From Procambarus clarkii (taxonomy: Eukaryota > Arthropoda > Malacostraca > Decapoda > Cambaridae), in assembly GCF_040958095.1 (NCBI RefSeq), contig NC_091165.1, positions 30,260,592 through 30,324,591 on the forward strand: a DNA stretch of 64,000 bases. Reading direction: 5' to 3'. Below, one piece after another: positions 31,111 through 40,569 of this stretch; position 1 is the first letter of the stretch, and every line of letters begins with the position of its first letter. The notes beneath the pieces were generated by a model, which ran no database searches, was not told the DNA's origin, and was given only the letters and a program-made list of their open reading frames with translations. The translations under genes and the position numbers were made by a program.

Positions 31111-31822
31111 GTAAATTGCTCTTTTCTTCAGTTCTCTTCATTAGCAATTTATTAGGACAATATCCAACTCTGGCCCCAGACACCACTCGGTACCCCTACT
31201 TAAATCTCTGAATATGTTAGACATTAAGTCACTGCACATTCTCTCATGTGTATTATACATATATAAAACGCTAAACTATAATGCCAATCCTGATCTCAAA
31301 AGCTTCATAGAAGGTTGTATCAGAACCCATGAGCATCACACCAGAAATAAATACAGTTTCGATATTCCTAGAGTACGACTTAATCAAACTAGAAATGCTC
31401 TACAAATCAAGGGGCCCAGAATGTGGAATGACCTTCCCAACCATGTTAAAGACTGTACCTCTCTCAACCAGTTTAAGTTAAAAGCAAAGCTATACCTAAT
31501 AAATTCCCTGTAACCTACCTTACCCTTCTATTGTCAACCAATGTCTGTTTTTTTCTTTAAAGAGCGCTGTTTGTCGACATAATTGTATTTGTGCTGCTTT
31601 TTCATCTATGTTTTCATTTCTTGTTTTCATTCTACTCATTATGCTCAATTAGTATAAAGCTTGTCATTTAAGTTTATCATGCCCGAAACGCTTTGCGTAA
31701 TAGTGGCTTTAGGCATTGTATGTACTAGCTATACCTATAAGTTAAACAATCCTTGTAAATATTTATTGTATGTATGTACCTTACCTAAATAAAATTGTAT
31801 TGTATTGTATTGTATTGTAAAC
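31111..31822 (+). mobile_element. Family-A 3' fragment inserted in ORF1 of A5 (copy A6)
   Basis: Plus-strand 5'-truncated copy. It encodes the last 100 residues (MLDIKSLHILSCVLYIYKTL to KLYLINSL) and the 3' UTR, ending in a (TTGTA)n tail at 31796-31818. At its left junction there is a 19-bp copy (31131-31149) of the target sequence at 31092-31110, with a short filler between. The right junction repeats attgtaaa. Confidence 0.85.
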
Positions 31823-32805
31823 ATTTTGCCCTCTGCGGTCTTTCTCACCTTTATTAATTCATCTCTAACGAAGCACTGATGAATCGCATCTGGGTTTTGT
31901 TGATGGATTTGACGCAGGCGGTAGAGGAGTTGCTGTCTGTTCCTAGTCAAGCACTCGTTGATGTATAATCCCTTCCGTAGGGATGCAGCTGTCCGGACAA
32001 GATGGGATTTCATGAACTGGGAAGACAGCTTCAGGCGAATTTTCCGCTGGTTTTGACCTGATGGATTCTTTTTGCCTACTCTGTAGGCAGCAATGTCAGT
32101 TTTGTTTAAAATGACCTGCAATTCGTTTTGTATGAGAGCCTGAGCTATTTCGACACACTTTTCACCTTCACGTTCCACAGGTATATCTTGGGACGACACA
32201 ATAACCGAGTCTAGCAGCTTTTGTTGGTCTTGTTCTTCCTGGGAGATGGAACGTTGGGCGGATAATGTACTGATACATGCAGTCATTTTGCTGAGAGCTT
32301 CCTCCTGTTTTTTTATGGCTTCATCAGTTTTCAGAAGATTGTTTTCCTCACGGAGATCATTCAGGTCATGCTGGAGTTGGTCTTGGCTAGCCTTAAAGTT
32401 TCTAATATCCTCGCGGAGGAGGGTTATTTCTTGTTGTTGATGATGGAGATTCGCGCGGTTCGCTAGATTCTCATTTTGAAGACTCAAGATGATAGTATTT
32501 TGAGACTCGAGGACTAGGCACAACTTTTTGAACCACTGATTCTCGGTCCAGTTAGGGAAATTCGGTGTGGGACCGGAAGCTCGCTTGAATTGCGTAAACT
32601 GGGATGTTAGCGTGCTAATAAGAGAGGATTGAGAGGGCACCGCTCCCTGGCTCAATGGGGAGGAGGGGAGGGCAGCACCGCCGCCACGGACCCCAGAGCT
32701 TCCGGACGGAGAAACACGAAGGTTGTTAGAGTTGGCCGGGATGGATGCCTTGTTAAGAGGTTTGATGCCCTTATTTCCCTGCGCAGTCACATTTTTAGGA
32801 GACAT
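31823..32805 (-). CDS. ORF1 protein of family-A LINE (copy A5), main part
   Basis: RNA-binding chaperone-type ORF1p. It starts at ATG 32805 (MSPKNVTAQGNKGIKPLNK); the start is supported by the upstream 5' UTR-like sequence. A Ser/Pro/Gly-rich N-terminus (residues 1-85) is followed by a coiled coil at about 100-200 (SLQNENLANRANLHHQQQEI, LREENNLLKTDEAIKKQEEA). A C-terminal RNA-binding region at about 205-320 includes DSVIVSSQDIP, NKTDIAAYRVGKKNPSG and KIRLKLSS. There are no zinc knuckles, unlike the I-like gags. The frame is intact up to the insertion; the last 30 residues lie at 31026-31110. The track frame end at 31735 is inserted sequence. Confidence 0.82.
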
Positions 32806-33110
32806 GATTGGTTAGAATGGACTAGGAGTATATGTTGTGAAGAAACTTGCGTCAGGCAGCGCGGTGGCGGGCAGCATGTACTGATACTCACAGCCGTAGA
32901 GGATTGTTTTGAAATTTGTTTGAGATGGAATGAGTTGATTTTGGTTGGTTACTTTGGTTTTGCTCTAACATGCTTGGACTCCATGTACTTAGCTGCCTGT
33001 GGGTGGCGGCCTACATCATCTGGCGGTAGTTTAAGGGCTGAAATACAGCTTAGAGTGAGGAGCGTAGCGTGCACTCAACCGCGTCAGACGACAGACGACA
33101 ATGCAGGACT
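32806..33110 (-). other. 5' UTR of family-A LINE copy A5
   Basis: About 300 bp upstream of the ORF1 ATG with no other feature. It probably carries the internal promoter of the element. The end at about 33110 is set where the unrelated dispersed repeat R1 begins; I see no clear target duplication. Confidence 0.5.
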
Positions 33111-33504
33111 GAATACAGGAGAGGCTTTTTCACCCACAGGGTTATAAACCCATGTAACTACCTACCTGCTGAAGCTGTAAACTATTAAATTTTAAAATCA
33201 AGCTGGAAAAAATCATTAGGGGAAATGGTGGGGTGCCTTTGACAAGCCGCCAGCTTCCTGTCCTTGTTGATGCCACTAGGGAGTTGTGGCCCTCAGATAA
33301 ATTCAGGTAAATAATTATATTTTAAGAAGAAATTGATGAAGCAGAGAATTAAACACTACCAGCAAATGCAAAATATGATAAATTGGCAACTATTTCTTAC
33401 CCTATCCAAAGGCAGATGTAAACTAATATTGTAAACATTGAGCCATGGCTGCCTGTAGTAAATGTAATGAATCCTTTCTAACTCATAAGCAGGTCATTAC
33501 AAGT
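33111..33504 (+). repeat. Dispersed repeat R1, copy 2, then unassigned sequence
   Basis: 33111-33310 matches R1 (caagctggaaaaaatcatta, caagccgccagcttcctgtc) and the longer copy at 45575-45762 (gggttataaa near 33139). 33310-33504 holds nothing I can identify. Confidence 0.6.
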
Positions 33505-33765
33505 TTTATTTTGTATTTATTTATGTATACAAGAGTTCTTACATTCTTGTACAGCCATTAGCGTGCATAGTGTTTTGGGCAAGTAATTCAAATTCTTTCC
33601 ATAATACAACCCACCAAATTGTTTAACAACAAGGTACCCATTCACTGCTGGGTGAACAGAGGCTACAGTTATGGATTGGCGCCCAGTCAAGGATACGAAC
33701 CCAGGTCAAGGCGGTCGTGAAACGCCAGGCGAGTGTGTTACCACTTCGTCACGGGGACTCCTTTA
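33505..33765 (-). mobile_element. tRNA-SINE, copy S3
   Basis: Minus-strand member of the S1 family. The tRNA-like head is at 33695-33763 (B-box gggttcgtatcc and A-box-like gaagtggtaa on the minus strand). The body is followed by a LINE-like tail (tgcccaaaacactatgcacg on the minus strand) and an (AAATA)-type end at 33505-33530. The promoter boxes are partly decayed. Confidence 0.8.
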
Positions 33766-33769
33766 TGTA

Positions 33770-34092
33770 TTTTTATTTTTTATTTTATTTTATTTATATA
33801 TATACAAGAAGAGGGTAGGGTTTGTGAGGGTACATAGCATGGTATTTACATTCTTGTAAAGCCACTAGTACGCGCACCGTTTCGGGCAGAGTATAGACTA
33901 TACTGTATATACAGGTTCCACTCTGCTTGTGCTCATTTAAACAGGATGGTGTTTGACAACTGGACAACAACGACACCTATTTACTGATAGGTGGACAGAG
34001 GCATGAGATGATAGGAAATGTGTCCAACCATTTCTGTGGAGCCCGGGATTCTTGATTTAGTTGCGAATGAACCCGACTGTACTACCGGGACC
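33770..34092 (-). mobile_element. tRNA-type SINE of a second family, copy S4
   Basis: Minus-strand element. The 3' tail at 33776-33900 is nearly the same as the end of LINE copy A7 (7200-7300), including cgcgtactagtggctttaca and catgctatgta. The body contains cctatttactgataggtg and ccaaccatttctgtgga, shared with 39570-39740. The head has decayed (cgggttcattcgcaact on the minus strand resembles a B-box). No coding sequence. Confidence 0.75.
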
Positions 34093-34149
34093 CTCAAATT
34101 TGTTTAAAATATCTGTATGGAATATCATAGCTATTTCTTCCATGAATAT

Positions 34150-34375
34150 CTTCCAAATATCAAATATCTATTTAATATTCAAGTAGTGCGACTTAACGCA
34201 AGTTGAAATGCTCTGCAAATTGAGTTAAAAAATGTGGAGTGGCCTTCCCAATCACATCAGACTGTCCCTCTCTCAATCATTTTAAGAGAAATTAAGTACT
34301 ACCTAATCAGCTGTATGTAACCTACCTTTCCTCTTGTATGCCAACTTATTTTTTGCTATTGAACATTAATCACTG
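34150..34375 (+). mobile_element. Degenerate family-A 3' fragment
   Basis: Sequence related to the C-terminal codons (MWSGLPNH) and 3' UTR of family A, with many changes; the tail is missing. An older copy than the others. Confidence 0.65.
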
Positions 34376-34439
34376 TACAGTACTGTGCTGGTATAAAATA
34401 TGACAAGCCCTGGATGTGTAGGAGTAATAATAATCTCCC

Positions 34440-34765
34440 AATTTGTGTTTGTCATTAGCCACTAAGACAGCGGCTATGGAGAGATCGTCATACTATGCAC
34501 GAAAAAAAATAAACAAATTCCAAAAAATAATTTTTCACCAAAAAATAAATTTTCATTATAGAATTATAAATTTGTATACAAAATATAAGAACACCACAAA
34601 AAATAAGTGAATATTTATCGTTTCACTGGGTGGAGGCGCTCTGCTGGGCTTTATCTGGCACTTGTGCTGGCCTGGTGCTCGACTTTGCTGATGCTGTTGT
34701 TTTGTCCTCGGATATTTCACCTATCGTTTTATCACTTTTCTGTGGAGTGCTGCTTTGGCTCCCTG
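34440..34765. repeat. Dispersed repeat R2, copy 1
   Basis: Matches 43365-43745 in order: a segment with ttttcattata..aattt and tttgtatacaaa, then aataagtgaatatt, then tttcactgggtggagg and a part ending in tcggatatttc. Non-coding repeat of unknown class. 34766-35206 contains no supported gene; the minus-strand ORF 34805-35110 has no recognisable motif. Confidence 0.6.
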
Positions 34766-35206
34766 GAGCTATCAGGCTAATATGCAATATATTAGACTAG
34801 GACATTAGTCAATGAAATTCAGCCTACTGGGGACCATGAGCCACAACCTGGCCCCATCAGAGAGGCACAGGGACCAATGGCCCCTAGAAAAAAACCCTGT
34901 GGTTGGGGTTTTTCCTAATCTGCCATTGACTGGGGTTAGGCACCCAAAAAAGTAGGCATAACAAAACAGAACCTCACATGGTAAGAAAATTACAACCAGA
35001 AACTGAACAGAGGCAGAGCGCACCCAAATCCCAAGGAAACGAGCAAATGTCACCTCACCACCGTACCGCTTGACCGCGCAGCCCTCCCCTCCGTGCCGGC
35101 TACTCAGCAACTTGAATTCATTGGCTAATGCAATCTAGGGTGGTTGTCAACTCTGGCCTCGATTTCCTGGAAGTGTTTTGCCATAGTGGTGTTCTCTGCG
35201 ACATAG

Positions 35207-35992
35207 TAATTACCTAAGTGTAGTTGCAGGATGAGAGCTACGCTCGTGGTGTCCCGTCTCCCCAGCACTCTTTGTCATATAATGCTTTGAAATTACTGAT
35301 GGTTTTGGCCTCCACCACCATCTCACTTAACTTGTTCCAACCGTCTACCACTCTGTTTACAAAAGTGAATTTTCGTATATTTCTCCGGCAGCTTTGTTTC
35401 GTTAGTTTAAATCTATGACCTCTTGTTCTTGAAGTTCCGGGTCTCGGGAATTCTTCCCTATCAATTTTATCGATTCCTGTTACTATTTTGAACGTAGTGA
35501 TCATATCGCCTCTTTTTCTTCTATCTTCTAGTTTTTGCATATTTAATGCCTCTAACCTCTCCTCGTAGCTCTTGTCCTTCAGTTCTGGGAGCCACTTAGT
35601 AGCATGTCGTTGCACCTTTTCTAGTTTGTTGATGTGCTTCTTAAATTAAGATATGGGCACCATACAACCGCTGCATATTCCAGCTTTGGTCTAATAAAAC
35701 TCGTGAACAATTTCTTCAGTATTTCTCCATCCATGTATTTAAAAGTAATTCTGAGGTTAGAAAGTGTAGCATAGGCTCCTCGCACAATGTTCTTAATGTG
35801 GCTCTCAGGTGACAGTTTTCTATCTAGAACCACCCCTAGATCCCTTTCTTTGTCAGAATTCTTTAAAGATTTCTCACATAATTTATAGGTTGTGTGGGGT
35901 CTGTTCTCCAATTCCACATTCCATAACATGGCATTTATTCACATTAAATTCCATTTGCCAAGTGTTGCTCCATATACTTATTTTGTCCTATA
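35207..35992 (-). mobile_element. CR1-type LINE family B, copy B1 (3' fragment)
   Basis: Minus-strand 5'-truncated copy. It begins with the family's 3' end, tacctaagtgtagttgcagg. The C-terminal RT region is present in two frames (35238-35615 and 35621-35929), with GYKXMDGEILKKLF-like positions, KLEYAAVVWCPYL, LEDRRKRGDMITTFKIVTG and KFTFVNRVVDGWNKLSE. A short duplication near 35640-35646 shifts the frame. The break at about 35992 is where homology to the other B copies ends. Confidence 0.87.
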
Positions 35993-35999
35993 GTGATGT

Positions 36000-36538
36000 G
36001 GTAGCCAGGTGTAATAAGTGTATTGGGGCTGCATGTGCTTAGGGCGGCCTTCCCTAAGCGCCCTGTGAGTACTACCCCTGGGTGCTAGGGTTCTCTTCAC
36101 TTGTGCCTTTGGGATGCCATTTCAGTAGGGGTTTTTGCTGCTCGGCATTTACCCCCTTCCTTAGGGCCAGCTGGGGCTTTGTGGCCCTTGTTTGGCCTTG
36201 GGTAGGGAGTGTTATTGTTGCTGGTTGGAGCATCAAGGTGTTGCACCGCCAGCTTACCTATGCAGCGGCCGGTTCCTGTTTCCTTTGGGGGCGTTGTACT
36301 TTTGTGGGGGTTTTCTTTTTTTGTTGTTCTTTGACTGGTGGGGATCTGCCTTGTGTGGCTATAGGACCACTTATATTGTTTTGATGGCTCTCTGATAGGT
36401 CCCTGTGATTATGCATGTCGTAGGGGTTTCAGTGTTTTGATCATCCCCTTGTTAACTTTGGATCTAACTAGTTGGCAACACCTTGCCCGGGCAAGGTCAA
36501 TGAAAACCTTGTGAATAAGTGAAGCCCGGGCTTCACTT
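36000..36538 (+). other. GC/T-rich leader upstream of the DIRS-like gag
   Basis: No supported gene. The G/T-rich sequence is probably the 5' non-coding part of the DIRS-like element; open frames here (36082-36384) lack motifs and are hydrophobic by composition. A short inverted pair lies at 36518-36540 (gtgaagcccgggcttcac). Confidence 0.45.
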
Positions 36539-38480
36539 ATGTCAGCCTACAGGCCCTGGAAAACCTTGTCGAGACTCGGTGGACCTATGGATACATCTTC
36601 AGAGTTCCAGCTCGTCTCGTGCGAGTTTGAAGGTTGCAATGTGCCCTTGTCTCAGGGTGACAGTCACCACTTTTGCCTCCATCATACTGCCTGTTGGGTC
36701 AACCACACCTTTGACCTTGAGTCTTGCAAGTTGTGTTCTCTGCTTGTTCTCTAATCTACCCATTCTGATAACATTGATATTCGGGTACAGGCAGCATCCA
36801 CATTGCATGCTAGGTTTAAGTTGGTTGCCCACCCGAATGCTCTGAGGCTGTCCCATTTTGGTTATAGGGACTTGGACTTGGGAGCATTAGTCACTTCTAC
36901 TTTGGTTCCGTCCATGCTCCCTGGTCCTTCCCCTGTTCTTCGTTCTACTTTGGTTCCGTCCATGCTCCCTGGTCCTTCCCCTGTTCTTCGTCCTGCTCCC
37001 CCTATTCTTCGTCCTGCTCCCCCCCTATTCTTCGTCCTGCTCCCCCCCCTATTCTTCGTCCTGCTCCCCCCCCCCTATTCTTCGTCCTGCTCCCCCCCTA
37101 TTCTTCGTCCTGCTTCCCCTATTCTTCGTCCTGCTCCCCCTACCCTGCCCTGCCCTGCCCCTGCTCCAGGCTCCGGTTCCCAAACGTTTGAGGGTTTCGG
37201 AGTCGGGGCAGGGTTTAGTTGGTAATAAGACTTGGGCGGCTTCGAGGGCTGCCCCTTTTGGGTTGGGGATGGAGGCATTTGAGCCAGTTCCTCCTGCCGA
37301 GGCTTCTGGGTCCCACTAGCGGGCCCCCTTCTTTTCTGCCTTTTTTCCTGGACTCTGCCTTTTCTTCAGGGGTAGAGGGTATGGAGGACTGCTCTGCTTC
37401 GGGTCCTGAGTCGGAGGTTCCCGGGGCTGGGAAGGAGTTAATCTGGGGTGGGGGGGAAGGCCCCCTTTTCTGTACGAGTATGATTTGAGGTTGGCTCCTC
37501 CCCGGGTTTAGTTCTGGGTTCCCTTGGGTTTCTCGACTCCTTTATTCAGGAGGATTTCTGCTTCTCGTATCTTCCCTAAGGAGGTTTGGGAGGTGCTTGC
37601 TGCGTACCTATTGCGAGACCCGGATTCTGCCTTTGTGATAGATCTGTCCTTGTTTGAGTTCGGTTCTTCGCCGTATTGGTTGCATTTGGAGGTTCCGGGG
37701 TCTTCCTGACTGGCAGACTGCCCATCCTTTTCATTGGGGGCGTGGCATGGGTTTTGTTGAACCTGCACACTTGAATGATGGGAAACTTCTACCTTTCTGC
37801 AAGTTTACCTCGGGGGCGAGTTTGAGTGGCTTAATGTGTGCTTGCTCACCCCTGTGCTTCCTCGTGATGTTGGCCTTATGCAGCTGCACGTGCAGGTTTC
37901 TACCCTTTTGGCATCTTTGGTTGCTGAGGATTTGCGTGTTTGTGGGGATTTGGCTTTGGTCTTGCGCTTGTTTTCCCTTCTCGAGCTGTCTTCGGACTGG
38001 CTTGAGGAGGATGTGGGGGCATTGAGTGCCGGGCCTATGTCTGGTGCGCTGGCCTAGGCAGCTCGGGCGTCGGCTGCACTGTTGAAGCTGTTTGCACCGA
38101 TTCTCAAGCAGGCGGTGTCTCTGTTCTTTGCTTCCTACCGTGCGTTCTGGTAGGCTGTGCTGCTCTCTGGAATCCGCTTTGGCCCTGGCTCTTTGGTTTT
38201 CATCGTCGTTTTGTCCCGTTGCTGTTTGGGGAGACTGCTGTCAAGCAGTTTCTGAAGACAGCTTCATCAAGTTGTCCTATGTCGGACTTATTGGTTCTTG
38301 GTCCTTTCATGGGTTGCCCCATTGACGGGGCGATGGGGGGGGAGGGGGGGGAAGGCTCGTTCTGTTTGCTCTTACTTGGTCCCATTTCTCGTGGGCGTGG
38401 GCATTTCCGGTCGTCGCCTCTGCCCTGTGGTGGTGTTGGGCGGCTCCTCCTCTGGAGGGTTCGATATCCACATCTGAATA
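36539..38480 (+). pseudogene. DIRS-like gag relic (Cys/His-rich N-terminus)
   Basis: Starts at ATG 36539 (MSAYRPWKTLSRLGG). The N-terminus has CEFEGCNVPLSQGDSHHFC, H-x-x-C and ESCKLC, the spaced Cys/His pattern typical of gags of DIRS-type (tyrosine-recombinase) retrotransposons. A TAA at 36752 is followed in the same frame by HARFKLVAHPNALRLSHFG and a Pro-rich minisatellite. Later pieces in other frames are GVEGMEDCSASGPESEVPGA, DSAFVIDLSLFEFGSSPYWL, VQVSTLLASLVAEDLRVCGD, SGALA plus ASAALLKLFAPILKQAVSLF, and QFLKTASSSCPMSDLLVLGP before SRGRGHFRSS. No RT, RNase H or recombinase follows. The family call is from pattern memory and needs a profile search. Confidence 0.5.
36897..37140 (+). repeat. 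Coding minisatellites in the gag relic
   Basis: A 48-bp unit (tctactttggttccgtccat...gttcttcgt) occurs twice (36897-36992). It is followed by about seven units of 20-25 bp (cctgctccccc + tattcttcgt) with variable C-run lengths, so the frame (LRPAPPILRPAPP) is lost by slippage. Confidence 0.88.
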
Positions 38481-39560
38481 TGGATATTGTGGCTTGAGCA
38501 TAGATATACGAGGACAAATTTAAATTCAAGGATATGTCTTTACTATTTTATATAATTTTTTGTAAAGGATAAATTACAAAGTTTGAGTATTCAAGCAAAA
38601 TGGTAAGATTAATTTTTTATAATGACTTGTAATGTGTGGCAAGAATATTTTTGGGTTAGTGTGCAGCCCATCCATCACAACAGTTATAAGAGTCCTTCTA
38701 TACACAATTGTTCTCTCATAAAGGGGTTAACATGACAATAAGTGGCATTATATTTGACTAGCAATTCCAGAAGTCATATCTGATTTTATGGTACATTTGC
38801 TATTGCTTGCTTTTGTTTGTTTGTTTGAATAATATGCCATGGCCACGAGTGTTCATTTGCTTAGTGCACCATGAGATTGTTCGTTTGCCTAACACACCAT
38901 GAGATTGTTCGTTTGCCTAACACACCATGAGATTGTTCGTTTGCCTAACACACCATGAGATTGTTCGTTTGCCTAACACACCATGAGATTGTTCGTTTGC
39001 CTAACATACCACAAGATTGTTCGTTTGCCTAACACACCATGAGATTGTTTAACACCGTGTTTGTTTACATAACACGAGTTTGAGAGTTGGTTGCATGTTT
39101 CAGCAATGTTTTCATTGTGATCTAACCCAGGAAAACAAATTTACCACTTCCATACTGCATTACTGTACTGTATGCATACTGCCTCTTAAAAAACAATATT
39201 GCATGGGTTATTTCTTCCCAACCATCAGTATGTACATTTAGCCCTCAAAATGCAGCTACTGTATCATACTTTGCCTTTACGGGGAAAAACGATAATTTTT
39301 ATGGAGCTGTGAAGCCAGGTGGCAGAAGGTGGGGGTTGGGGGGGTTGGTGTCGTTTGAGGCTTTGCGTGTGAATAATTCGTGGCATAGTGGTGAGGGGAG
39401 GATTTGTATCATTCATGGCATAGTGGTGAGGGGAGGATTTGTATCATTCATGGCATAGTGGTGAGGGAGGATTTGTATTATTCATGGCATAGTGGTGAGG
39501 GGAGAATTTGTATCATTCCTGGCATAGTGGTGAGGGGAGGATTTGTATGATTCCATATGT
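38481..39560. repeat. Unique DNA with 28-bp and 35-bp tandem repeats
   Basis: 38858-39050: about seven units of 28 bp (cctaacacaccatgagattg + ttcgtttg). 39382-39553: five units of 35 bp (ggcatagtggtgaggggagg + atttgtatcattcat). The units follow each other directly with no unique spacers, so neither is CRISPR-like. No gene is seen in the remainder (38500-38850, 39060-39375). Confidence 0.85.
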
Positions 39561-39765
39561 TGGTAATGGGTCTGAACTTCAGCTGATCAAGGTCTCCTAA
39601 GGTCAACTACTGACCTGTCCCAGAATTCAACCCATAACAGTTGCCTAACTCCCTAGCTACCTATTTACTGCTTGGTGAATAGAGGAATCAGGTGAAAAGA
39701 AATGTATCCAACCATTTCTTTGCAGCCAGGGGATGGAACCCAGCATAATCGAGAGAGAATGGAAG
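39561..39765 (-). mobile_element. SINE body fragment (S4 family)
   Basis: Contains acctatttactgcttggtg and tccaaccatttctttgcagc, the same order as 33985-34055. Both ends have decayed; no usable head or tail. 39766-40078 shows no gene. Confidence 0.6.
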
Positions 39766-40569
39766 AAGTAGACCACTTTACTCCACTGTATTACGATTTT
39801 TGTTTGTTGTTTTACATACTAGTTAACTCGATGTAGTGACTGTGTTGAATAACTCTATATACACATAACTGACAAAAGCTGTGAAGGATTACTAGATATA
39901 GTTCCACAGTGTAGTAAGTACAGTACACCGGTATTGCACGTAAATCTGTTCCTGGCACTACTCAAAGGAAGTGTCCTGCAACCCACTTCTTTTTCTGTCT
40001 GGTAATGTCATCCAAAAATAGATTGATTGGGGGGATTGACTCTGACTCACTCTGACAAGAGTCAAGAGTCAATCCCCCCCCCCTGTGCACCAGAAATAAA
40101 TTCTCTTGAAAAAATCTTTTTTTTTCTTTTTTTTTTTTTGTGTCAAAAACCCTTCCCTGAGTATGGATATGTAAACAAAAAATCAAAATTGTACTAACTT
40201 TGGCTGCTATGGGGTCCATAAGTTCGTGTGAAATCATCATTTCCCAGTCACCCGTGGCGTACGCTCCCGGGGCCAGTAGGGTGTTCAGCTCAAGATGCGC
40301 AAGTTCCCACAAATGTATTTTTGTTCAATTTTTGCGCACAGTTCCAAATAGATTTCATTGTTTTTTCGTGTCAATCTTATGTATAATGAACACGTACACT
40401 ATATTATCGCAGTAGAACATCCGTATAGTCCAGACACTGTGTTACGTGCATGACACGTGTACACATATCCTGCACATATTTCCAATGTATCATGCTAATT
40501 TATTTATATTTACAATATATTTACACATTATACAGTATCACACACTATATACACACACCACAAACACAC

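Larger units (their letters stand above)
27094..33110 (-). mobile_element. CR1-type LINE family A, copy A5, near full length
   Basis: Minus-strand element with, in order, a 5' UTR (33110-32806), ORF1, an inter-ORF spacer, ORF2 (endonuclease, RT, C-terminal domain), the 3' UTR with cccgaaacgctttgcg near 27217-27232, and an (AAAT)n tail at 27094-27121. It is split in ORF1 by a plus-strand family-A fragment (31111-31822). Net length is about 5.3 kb. Frameshifts in ORF2 make it inactive, but it shows the whole plan of the family: two ORFs, no RNase H. Confidence 0.88.

Noticed and set aside
38858-39050. 28-bp repeats resembling a CRISPR array
   Set aside because: Units abut directly with no variable spacers, no cas genes are present, and the context is eukaryotic retrotransposons.
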